DNA of 64,000 nt, from assembly GCA_965153455.1 (NCBI GenBank), contig OZ234494.1, positions 23,436,001 through 23,500,000 of the forward strand, written 5' to 3'. The notes under the pieces are model-generated. The model ran no database searches. It was not told the DNA's origin and worked only from the letters and a program-made list of their open reading frames with translations. Positions 9,901-20,741 of the stretch are shown piece by piece (the stretch's first letter is position 1; every line of letters starts with the position of its first letter). The translations under genes were made by a program, and so were the position numbers. The stretch is from Sphagnum compactum (lineage: Eukaryota > Bryophyta > Sphagnopsida > Sphagnales).

Positions 9901-12769
9901 ACAAAATTTTCACATTACCCCCAAAATTTCCATCAGGGCCAGATATGTATGTAAAGACAAAAAACTATGGGGTTGGCCCAGGCAGCTACCCACGACCATA
10001 TATCCTTTTGTGGGTAAATAGCACGTACATGTTAGCCTTCTTTCCCCAATTGTACCATTACACATGAACAAATAACCAAAATTATACTTATATTTTTAGA
10101 ATCAGTGCCAAAAATTTCCAAGGCCAAATCTTATCAGAATGTATCCATTTTTTCTTGTATATATATTTGTGTGTAGCTAACTAAAATCAGAATGTCAGGT
10201 TATGAAAGAAACATGTATAGTGGGTGAGCTTCTATAAAAGCACAAGCAACAGTTTCCACACATATGTATTTCCATTGCCATAGCCATCTCAGTGCTGGGT
10301 ATGCAGTAGGGATAATTTTATATGTTGAAGTTTTAGGAGAAAACTGCACAGGAGTTTCGCCCCAGTTTTGGACTTGCCTTGGCTACACCTTCATTGCTGC
10401 TCATCTTCTTCATTAAATCAAGTCTTGTCACAATAAAATTCCGCTGGTCTTGTGAACTGATACCCAATTTTATTACTTGGTTTAGCTCACTTATGCCCAC
10501 ACTCAATTTGAGGTTGGAAAAGGAATACAAGGTTAAAGCATAGCCCAAGGACAAGGTGACTTTGTAGTATAACTCTCATATCACATTATTTTATGCTGGA
10601 CAGTAACCTGGGTTAGGATCCAGAAAGAATTTCAAGTACAACACTGTTGCAACACCCCCATTAGCATGCAACATCTTATTCCTTTACAAATACATAAGTG
10701 TTGCATGCTTTGGCACATTCCATGATGAAAGTTGTGCAACCAATTAACGAGGGTTATGTATAACATGTGCAGTGTCATTAAATTAAGTCCAAGTAAGTGT
10801 TGATAGTTTTGGGTGTTATTGCTATGAAGTCTAGTGTGGCCTGGGTCGTTGGCCCAAGTGTGAACATGATTATGGAACTACTTCAGTTGTCAGTAGGACC
10901 CTAATGATAAGAGCTCAATTGTGAAAATCAATTTTAAAATTTTAATTAATTTCTTCTGTTGAAAATTATTCGGAATTCAACATCCACCCCACCTTAAGTC
11001 TAAAACTTATGAAACCACCTCCATGAAATCCCACTAATTGTGGGCTTTCCAACACTACCAAGAGCTTGCCCAAATTATTATTTTTTTAAAAATTATTTTG
11101 TTAATTTCTTGGACAAAATTGTTCAATATTCAATAACTCTTGCGTTGTAGGTCTAAACACTACCAAACCACCTCAATGCACCCGTACTCATCGAGAGCTT
11201 TCCAATAGTACAAAGAAATGGCAAGAGCACTATGGTTTGAAAGATGTTAAGTGTGACAAACAAAGCAAACAAACTACCTTCATTAGTAGATAAATGTTGT
11301 CATCAATTTTTTTCTTTTGAAAAATTTAGTCAAAATGAAAAAAGTAAAAGGGAATTTTTTTTTTCACAACATTTCTTTTTCTGAAAAAAAATTGGAATTT
11401 TTTTGCAACATTTGGACTTTCATTTCAGTTTGATATCATTTTCTTAATTTATTTATACAATATTTAGACATGTTCCAAAAACATGTTACAATTTAATGCC
11501 AAATCCTCTTGGGACGCTAGCCAATGGCACAACATCAGAACATTGAAAAAATCCATTGGATGTCATGATAGAGGAGAAATTCATGTTCTGCCTTTGTTAG
11601 GGAAGTTTTGCCACAGAATTTTGCTCCATTTTGAGCACTTCTCCCTTGGAGGGGTCGGGGGTGGGATTCCACTCCAGAACCTCCTGTTTGTGCCATGTGA
11701 GGGTATTACATCTTCAAGACCCCTTGACAACTGGATTTTCCTATTGTAACCTAATTTCAACAGGTTCCTAGCTTCTACCCAAGGTAATGCAGCAATATTT
11801 TTTGTGGCAAAATTTCACCATTTTGCAAAAAACAAAAAAGGCCCAGGTAACATGGTCAACTAGATGTTTTGAAAAATATTTTTAAAAATCCCAGATTTCT
11901 ATGAAGTAAGCTATGAAATTTCAAAAAAATTGGCAGATTTTCTAGGTCTCTTCCAAGAAAATCACAAGAGTTAGATAGTAGGTCCTAGTAGGTCACCAAA
12001 ATATAGCAGGACTGCTAATTTTTCTACTCCTCTATTTTTCTTGTAGCCAAATTTAGCTACATCCTCTTGTGGCTGATTGCCAATTTGGGTTTGATATGAA
12101 AAATTTTAATTTAAAAAAAAAAAAACGGGGCAAGCCTCGCCATTGAGGGCATTATGGTTGTAAGCTCTCTCCTGCAGTAAGCTCTCTGGACAAAGAATAT
12201 TTTGTATCAAGAATCAAATTTTGATAACCATCAGATTTGCCTCCAATGTGAATGCAAGTCTTCAAAATCTCCAACAGACATGTTCCATGTGCAATTTAAA
12301 AGATTGAAGTTAATGCTTCAACAAATATTGAAGCTCAGATCTTATATGTGTGTGTGTCAATCTGGTTTTTGTCAACTTCCAGCATGTAGTCCAGCAAACT
12401 GGATTTTTTTGAGTTGGGTTCTTCAGGGCAGGATTTGAAGAACAACCAAGCTTGGGTTGGGGGAGACCATGTCTCAAGTGGGTGGGTGCCTCCACATCAA
12501 AATTTACCCAGGTGGTTTCCAGGGGTTTTCTTCTTAATTTTTTTGGAAAAAAATATTTGGTGAATTTTTTCCAAAAAATAATTATTAGTCCAACTTACAC
12601 TAGAAAAAAAAAAAATCCCAATATTTTTGTCAAGAAAAAAACACTGGTGGTTTCTGTTGCAGTCTGGAGCAGAATTGTTTTCATGCCGAATTTTCACACT
12701 GGCCACAAAAAGACCAGGAAATTTTTGAAATTTTCGAAAAAAATTCCTACTGGCCACAAAGACATGTAT
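9901..12769. other. Non-coding; contains a short LTR-like module
   Basis: No supported gene. At about 11,020-11,215 there are two tandem imperfect modules, each running from a TAACTC- or TAAGTC-type start to a 'CTTTCCAA' end (GGGCTTTCCAACACTACC, GAGAGCTTTCCAATAGTAC). Similar modules occur inside the LTR-like repeats at 43.7, 45.6 and 49.5 kb. Homopolymer A and T runs are common at 11.3-11.4 and 12.5-12.75 kb. Confidence 0.35.
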
Positions 12770-13330
12770 GGAACTACAAGTTCGGTACAAGTTGTTCATG
12801 ATCAACATAACCTCTGCAACCATTGCTCCATTTCCACAATGCACTGCATGAAATGCCCTGTGAGAGTGACACAGTTTGGTTCCACCCCATCATACAACTT
12901 TTCTCATTGCAGGTAAGCATCCTCAATGTTGCCACATCTCGTAAGACATATTCATTCGACAACTGCTCACAAAGACATAAAACGTGCAAACTTCTTGAAG
13001 CATATGAAACTGTCTGCGCTCTTCAAGTGCAGACATAGTCCAGCACATGTGTTGAACAATCAAATGAAGTGGTCAGGTTAGGGAGCATGGACTCTTCACA
13101 CTACAGTTTGCTGAATTCATTTCTGGAATTCTTTTTCATGAACTGTCCAGATGTGATACACAGCTTGCAAGCCTCCTAATTCATCCAAAGATGTTGCAAA
13201 ATTCCTAGTGCCATCACAGCCGCGTTTGCCTCTGCCCATGGGGATCTTTAGTGATAGTCCAGTCCAATACTGTAACAACTCCTAGTACTTTTACAGTGAA
13301 GTTCTCAAATTATATAGCCTGCAGTCTATG
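12770..13330 (-). pseudogene. Second PPR-like pseudogene copy, inverted
   Basis: Read on the minus strand, this segment follows 5695-6250 block by block. It shares GGCAAACGCGGCTGTGATGG, TTCAACACATGTGCTGGA, TTATGTCTTTGTGAGCA and TGTCACTCTCACAGGGC, in the same order, and the 5095-5170 block adjoins directly at its 5' end. It therefore represents the same PPR-derived sequence without the ~500-bp extra segment. Frames are broken: the piece CLCEQLSNEYVLRDVATL is the shifted-frame equivalent of the FVSNCLTNMY block. It is non-functional. Whether it is a retrocopy or part of a mobile repeat is unknown. Confidence 0.65.
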
Positions 13331-15504
13331 GAACTTCTCTATCAACTTCGCTCATCACTTCACAAGGATGATTGTACAGATGCAAGACGGGAGTGCTTAA
13401 GTAAAAAAACAACCCTCAAGATGCTCAAATTCAAAGGGAAGGATTTGAGATCACACCACATGGATTAGGTACCTCACATATAAGGTTTTATTAGTAAGAT
13501 GAAATTTAGGAAAGAAACTATTTGAAATGGAGGTTGAAACATAAATCTATAATAATGACTAACTAGTGAGGGATAAATGGATAAAAATTCTTGATGAAAA
13601 AATGATGATGTGTGAAAAAGTTTGTTATAACCAAGAAGCGTTTGACATGCAAATGGAGAATCAATGGTTTCCCATACATTTTAATGGACAACAAACATCA
13701 ATTAAATGAAAATGCCCAAATTTGCATTGAAGACTTAAATTCATTTAAGTGGTTGCACCTATTGAATAATTTACCTTGTTTTGGGTGCAAAGGCTTTTTT
13801 CACAATTGAACATCAAGTTATCACTACAACAATCTCATCCTTCAAAATATCAATTCCTAAATGCTTATTCATCATCAAAAGCATTGGTAGTGGTGGTGCA
13901 AACTAGTGTTGAGAAGTTTTCAAATTTATGCAAGTTTAGGTTTAGATTATAGGTCAAGTTCTAAGGTCTCACGACTAGAGGTTCCAAGTTTTCTTAACAA
14001 CATCATTGGAACCTAAGTAAGGAATCAACCTCTTTTCAAAATTGGATTAGAACTTGAATCGAAGGCATTGTCTAAACAAGTTGGATTTTGTAAATACATA
14101 AGTAAAATTTTATAATTTTAAGAAATAGCTTCGCCTTACATTTTATGCAAGTCATTACATTTTATTGGTTGTACATAATTGATATTACATAATATTTATC
14201 TTGAATTGGGTGCATTACTTGAACAAATTAATATTTCAAAAAAAATTTGTTTAGTTGTGTGTAATGGAGATGGAACCAAACCTTGTTTTAAACCAAACTG
14301 ACTTTAAATTCTTCGTGAAAATGATTAGAACCAAAGGTTTTAGAAATCCAAAAAATTAGAAATTAGTATCAAGACTAGACTAGAAGTTCCAAAGAAAACA
14401 AAAAATCAAAAATTAGAATTGGGACCAAAGGATTCATTTTGAAAGAATTGAAAAACATTAGTCCAAACCAATGTTATCCAATTATCAACATTTAGACCTA
14501 TCATGTGCATACCAATAAAGGAATTTCTTTTCTTTACAAGGAAAGATGTGTATTTCAAAAATATCAATTTACTATAATAGTTCATTCCACATTCAAGTTT
14601 TTTTTTTTCATTTTCCAATTATGAATAGGCCAATTTTCAAATTTTGAAACACTATAAATATGCACAAAGGGTATGCATACCAAATTTTCAACTCTTGTTA
14701 CTTTTAAAAAATTACAAGAATACAACCTAGTAACCATCCGGAACAAAGACAACATGAGCTTGAATTCAAGAGTTAGAACTTGAAAACAAAACACAAACAA
14801 CACCAAATAAAGAGTTCAAAAAGTGTCACAATAAAAATCAATGATAAAATCCAAGGAGCTTAGAAAAGTAAAGTGCTAGTGCCCATTACATGACTATGAA
14901 AGTGGAGAAAGTGACATGAAGTTCTAGTTTCTTCCTAAACCCTAAAGCATATGCATATTTTGATTTTTGAAAACCCCAATGGTTGAATATATATTTTGAA
15001 CCAACCCCTTTTAGACAAATATGGTTACACATAAGAATTAAATTTAGGTTCACATCTAGTGATGTGTATCATGATGGATATGAAAAGAAATTAAAAACTT
15101 GACTATGGTTTTATCCATATCCAACAAGTATGCATATTCATATTCAGACAACATTAGTGTGAAAAATGTTTAATTTTTTCACAAACACTTGTCTTCCTTC
15201 ACGAACATGATTCATATTTATAACATGTTTAGTAATGATTTCTTTTAGACAAATTTTGTCATTTTTAACAAAAAAGATGTGAAACTTTTAGAAACATTTT
15301 GGGGTTTTTAGTGTATTTTTCAACTAATTTTGTTGAGTTCTCAGAATTTTCTTTTCCAAATTTTCAATATCATAAAATTGAAAAATAAACCCGAGTATCT
15401 AAAGATCAATTTAAATTTAAAATATGAGCAAAGATTTATTTATTAGGCATTAAAAGGAAAGCAAAAAATAACAAGGTGGGAAGGCAATGCACATCACAAG
15501 AATT
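13331..15504. other. AT-rich non-coding stretch
   Basis: Becomes markedly AT-rich after 13.5 kb. A 65-codon plus-strand frame (13,612-13,809) and minus-strand frames at 14,406-14,806 have no recognisable motif. No RNA gene or clear tandem repeat seen. Confidence 0.4.
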
Positions 15505-16260
15505 ACTACTTGTGTAATTTTTATCTATTTGAAAGAATTTGAAGGCTTGAATGTGGGATTGTGCAAACAATTCATAGAGATTTCAAGATGGGTAGATTCT
15601 TGAATTGTAAGAATTTTGTTAGATTGTTGGGAACAACTTGACGTCAATTTGGTTTGTAGGTAACAAAAAGCACACAACAATCAAATCTCTTTCAACAATA
15701 ATGAATTCATCCTCTTTTTTTTACATGAAATAGTGGGATCATTGGTGATAATGATAAAAATCACCTCATTGCCAAAATAAAAGGCCTAAATGATAGGATT
15801 GGTTAATATTATGTGATATTGGGGTTATGATGGGGAACTTAATGACATTTTCTTGATTTGACACCATCAAGTTGTTGAAGGCTTGGATAAACTCTAATAA
15901 TGGATATTTTTTAATGTTTACGAATTATGACATTTAAGCAGCCCAATAATGAAATAGAATAGGTAAATGGAATAAATGTTGCAAAACTTCCATATTGGTG
16001 CAAGTCCTATTTTTTTAAATTGGAGCTTCAAACCATATTGGTGCACACTTTTATTTTTGAACAAGCCTTTTATTAGTTTATATTAATGGTGGACACTTGT
16101 AAATATTTTTATCCATATATACCCATGGGTAAATACATTAGGTCAATACACTTATTTTAAAGTATTTGACTTATTACCCTACCCAACTAATAAATGAAAT
16201 TTCAATACCCTAAGTTATTTATTCTACTCGACTAATATATATATGCTGCTACAACATAAT
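15505..16260 (+). repeat. Dispersed repeat R2, uninterrupted copy
   Basis: Three blocks occur here in order: about 15,505-15,725, 15,750-15,950 and 16,060-16,260. Each recurs in reverse complement: the last two at 31,620-32,102 and the first at 35,500-35,760. Diagnostic shared pieces are ATACCCATGGGTAAATA, AGGCTTGGATAA and TTGTGTGCTTTTTGTTACC-type sequence. No coding capacity is evident. This copy gives the ancestral, uninterrupted order. Confidence 0.7.
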
Positions 16261-17379
16261 AAGAGTAAGTGCAGTTTCAATGTAGCCCACATTGCACCCT
16301 TCTTGCCCCTCCTTCCCCTTCTCTTGAGGTTGTCACTTGCTTATTGGACCTTTTTTTATAAATCATGCATCCACTAGTAAGAGGGATCTTTAAATTTTCA
16401 CCCAATAGTGTGATGGTGACATTTAAACTCCACAACCAGAGTAAGACAATCATGAGGGTAAGAGGACAAGGAGGAGGAAATGTAATACATGGTTATTTAA
16501 CTTAGTTTCATATTTTTAAAATAATTTTAGTTCCTTTTATTTCATTATGATTTGGATAACCAATTGTGTTCAAAAGTCATTCAACATCACAATTGGGTAA
16601 TGGGAAGGTTTTATTTTTTGAAGACGGGGGAAGGGGTGGAGTTGTTGAAGGAGGGTTGAGGTTGGAGTTTTCATTCTTCTCTTTTTAGCATTTGTGCATA
16701 ACTTTCCATGTAAATGTTTGTGCATTCAACTTTGTGTTGAAGAAACTAAGAACTTGAAACTTTTTTTTCTTGCAAAAATGATTAAAAGAAGGAATAGCCA
16801 TGTTGGGTTTTTAAAAAATTTAAGGTTTAAGGTCCATTAGTCTTTTCATATTTCGTTTAATGAAAATGTGTGATGTTAGTGATAAAATTAAAAGTGATAA
16901 AATTAAGTTAACTATTGAAACTTTTGTGTCCATTACCTGAATACAATAACATTGTAAACCTACATGGGAAAGTTTCAAGAAAGGGTACATATTTGCTTGT
17001 ACACTTACCGTGTAAATAGGGTAAATGACAATGGTTTACCTTTACCCAGATTGAAATGTTTAGTAGGTTCACAAACAACCTACCTACCATTCTGTATTTT
17101 GTAGTCATTCGAGCATTTCCACCTTTAGACAAAGACTGACATGCCCATTATAAATTTTATGACATAGTAAGTTTATGCACAAAAGAAACATTGGGCTTGA
17201 AATTGTGACCAACATACAAGTAAAGGCATCTCCATCAATTACCTTGCAAACACACATTACAATGTTAGTATCTAGAACCCTTTATTGAACTTCGCCATGA
17301 AATTTTCCATTTGAACAAGACCACCAGTAATAGCCATGTGACAATTGGCCTTCTAGTCACACTAGCAAAATCATTAGGA
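16261..17379. other. Non-coding, no recognised feature
   Basis: AT-rich, with short GC-richer stretches around 16,300 and 16,620-16,680. No gene or clear repeat seen. Confidence 0.4.
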
Positions 17380-17780
17380 TTTTTTGGCACACTCCAAATC
17401 TATTATGGCCAAAGCTCATGAAAAAAAACTTGCAATCTTTTCTTCTTTTCTTTTGGCTATTGTTGAATCCCACCATTTGTTTTTTGCACCTTTTATTCTC
17501 TTCCTTTGGCCAACCTCTTCTTTTCTTTTTTTGACCATTGTAGAATCCCACAAAAAGAAACTTGCAACCTTTTCTTCAATTTTTTTAGCCGTCATCAAAT
17601 CTCACAAAAAAAAGGTTACAATCTTTTGTTTTCTTCTTTTGGCTATCACCAAATTCCAAAAAAAGAACTTGTAGCCTTTTCATTTCTTCTAACCATTGTT
17701 AAATCCCATAAAAAAACTTGTAGCCTTTTTTTAAAGCCACCTTTTGATTCTAGCCATGGCCAAATCCCAAAAAAAACATA
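17380..17780. repeat. Imperfect tandem repeat of roughly 50-60 bp
   Basis: A degenerate unit of the type 'GGCTATTGTTGAATCCCAC, A-run, CTTGCAACCTTTTCTTC' recurs about six or seven times. It continues as weaker traces of 'CCATTGTGAAAG' type to about 17,950. Several overlapping short frames are by-products of the array. Confidence 0.6.
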
Positions 17781-18419
17781 AGCACCCTTGATTTTGTCCA
17801 TTATAAAAGCTCCCAAAAAATCATTCTCACCTAAAAAAATTCAAACACCCCAAAATTTGTCCATTGTGAAAGATCACACAAATGCATTTGCATAAAAAAT
17901 CTCAAGTACACCAAATTCTATCCATTGCAAAAATTGATCATAGAGATTCAAAAACCATTTAAAATTTATGCAATTTAGGGCACATATTTTTTGCCAATCC
18001 CTTTATAAAAAAATTTGAATGCTTTTATAGAAAGAAAAAATTGCACATAATTCAAGTGCATTAAAAAATCCCAAGTTGCCCATGATTTTTGGGAATGTTT
18101 AGCAATGAATTTGATGGAGCCTGTGGTGATGGAAAATGGGTCGACATAGGAGCAAAGGGGATTGATGCATTCATAAAAGGGGTCAACATGCATATAGTTG
18201 CAATTGCTATACGAATGGGGGGGGGGTGGTGAAGTTGAAGGCAATGTTTCAACTTTATTAGTTGTTCCTAGCATTGAAGCTAAAGTATTTACACACTTTC
18301 ACATTTAGCATTTGATTCTCACGAATTGTAAAAAATGCTAGCGTACTTTGCTTTTCTAAAATGTAAGTCTTCAATGTAGTAATTGTTATGTCAATCTTTT
18401 GTTTGCTACCTAATTACAC
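17781..18419. other. Non-coding, no recognised feature
   Basis: Decayed continuation of the preceding array, then a G9 run near 18,219. The 99-codon minus-strand frame at 17,975-18,274 has no recognisable motif and is not accepted as a gene. Confidence 0.35.
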
Positions 18420-18790
18420 CCTTTTTGGTTTTTTGGGGCCTTTAGTTTTTTTTTGCTACATAGCAACCTTAAAGGCACTTCAAACTTGGAGCCATAACTA
18501 CACCTTTAGTTCCTTTTAATTCTTCTAAAATAGACACATTAAAATTATTTACATCTATTGTAAACAAAGGTTTGGGCCTTCTCATGGGCATAATTTTTTA
18601 ACTCTCTTCTTTGTTTCTACCCATCAAGGTATATCTTTGAGGAGCAACCAATAGTGAATGAACATGAAGAATTCATTCTTGGGGTGCTTGGACTTGCACA
18701 ATTTTAAAGCTTTCTTCAAACATTCTCACTACAAATAACGCTCTGATTCAATGCAAGAATATCCCCATACGTACCACAAATCTTGGAAAC
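18420..18790 (+). repeat. Dispersed repeat R3, copy 1
   Basis: Reverse complement of about 37,230-37,580. Shared blocks include the AGGCCTAAACC / GGTTTGGGCCTT pair, ATGCCCATGAGAAGGCC-like sequence, TTTACATCTATTGTAAAC, and the 'CCAAGCACCCCAAG' segment. No coding content recognised. Confidence 0.65.
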
Positions 18791-19679
18791 ATTTTGTTTT
18801 ACCAAATCTTATTTTGTCTCCAAACTCCTACTTGGGATTCTTCACAACCAATAGCTCTATTGTTTTTGTAATATAAAGTTATGCACTCCTAAGAAGCTTG
18901 ATTTTTTGGGTCATTTCTAGTTTAAATAGGATCTTGGGAGATGTGAAACACATTCTTGTAAAATAATTTCTCTTCTTCTACAACAAATTTTCCCCCTTTT
19001 TCACTTTTTAAATTTGTACATCTTAAATTGCCATGGTGCTACAACGGACAATGCGAACGACAAGGATGGCATGCAAGATGGTGAATTTTCCTATGCACAT
19101 GATTGCTTGCCCATAGTACAAATGTTGGACTTGGCATTGTGTACTATGATGTAGGTTTTCTATTGATGTTGGTTACACTATTTATCAAAAGGCAATGATG
19201 ATGAGGTAAGTTTTTAATGAAGTTTGCAATTCGACATGTTGTGATGCCCTTTATAGAATATGGTGGAGATGTTTTAATAACACCTTCCAATAAATCTTGT
19301 AGAAAAAATGATCATTTTTGATTGGCTAATAATAACAATTGGCCAAGTTTATGGATATTTAATTAGTTTCTTACTTTATATTGTGCACATTTCCATGTTT
19401 ATTAGTGGGGGTGGGGGAAAAATTAAGAATGCATGTTTTATATAATAAGTATTAATACATGTGAAATTCCACATTGCCAAATTGCGGAACTCCACATCGT
19501 TAATGTTATATAAGTAAGTTTTGAAATCAATTACAATTTGCAAGTTGCCCAAATATTCGTAACATTGCCAAAAACTAAGTTTTTGTTCGTTACCCAATGC
19601 TTAAATTTTTATTCCTTTGTTGCCCAAATGCTTTTGTTCATGTTTTTTCTTTTTGGCGTGGGGATGTGGGATGATGGCA
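18791..19679. other. Non-coding, no recognised feature
   Basis: No supported gene, RNA or repeat. A minus-strand frame at 19,376-19,597 lacks motifs. Confidence 0.4.
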
Positions 19680-20040
19680 AGGCGTTTGAATTAATGACCT
19701 ACCTTCCTACCTAGTGTAATGACCTAACTAGTTATCTACATAAGTTACCTACCTATTTATCTAGGTTACCAACTTACTAACTTATGTACCCGCTTACCTA
19801 ATGTAATTATCTAGATGCCTACATGTTTACGTAGGCTTCCTACCCAACTACCTGAATTACAAATATACCTACTCACCAAGGCTACTTAGTTATTTCAACT
19901 ACCTATATGCCTACATACCCACCTATTGAAGTTACTAGCCTACCCACTCACCAAGGTTACTTAGCTACTTAAGTATATACCCACCTACCTAATATACTTA
20001 CCTATTTAAAATACCTACATAATTATTATTTTTCTACCTT
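19680..20040. repeat. Decayed CTAC/CCTA tetranucleotide tract
   Basis: ACCTACCTA-type words recur irregularly through the whole stretch, interspersed with TTATCTA and TTACCTA. It looks like an old tetranucleotide microsatellite. The same motif surrounds the LTR at 49.5-50.3 kb. Confidence 0.7.
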
Positions 20041-20710
20041 AATTAATTTTAAGGTAGAAATTGATGTTACACCAATTTGTAACAGTCTTAATTACAATCT
20101 TATGACTTGATAGCAAAATGCATCATCAATTTTCACTCAAAAAATAACTTTATGAGAGGATGCAAAAAGGCAACGTCCATTCATAATAACATCCTGATCA
20201 AAAACCTACCTTCTAATAAGGTGTATAATTATATTTTGAAACATTAGGAGGTTGGAGCTTTTAGTTTTTTAATATAGTGTTACCTTCCTCTTGTTTAATG
20301 GAAAATATCATCTCATGCTCATAATAATAACCCCATTATTTTATAATTTGTAGTTTTGTTGGAATGAAAAACTTTACATTAAAGTCGCATTCATATGCAA
20401 TTTCTTTTATCAATACAAACTTGCCAATCTTTGACGTACGAGGATTAAATGGTGAATAGTAATACAAAAAAAAATGTTTTTAAGGTTTCTATTTGTAGAA
20501 CTCATATTCAATTGAAAAAAATTAAATATGAGAAAAATCTGCATTTCAATTAAGTTAACAAATTTCACATCTCAAATATAATGATTTTATATTCAAATTA
20601 TTGTTATGCCACAATTGTAGATACCATTTTTGAAAATGCTAAACATATTGTAGAATATTGACCACTTGTGGTAAGGTTGATGAAAACATACAATATACCT
20701 TACCAACATA
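20041..20710. other. AT-rich 3' flank of the ankyrin/PGG gene
   Basis: No open frame or repeat of note. It lies downstream of the minus-strand gene. Confidence 0.4.
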
Positions 20711-20716
20711 TTTATT
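20711..20716 (-). promoter_or_regulatory. Possible polyadenylation signal AATAAA
   Basis: On the minus strand AATAAA occurs about 25 bases after the TAG stop of the ankyrin/PGG reading frame. Plant signals are loose and the motif is common in AT-rich DNA, so this is only a candidate. Confidence 0.3.
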
Positions 20717-20741
20717 CCATTACCAAAGGTCTCGTACGCGT

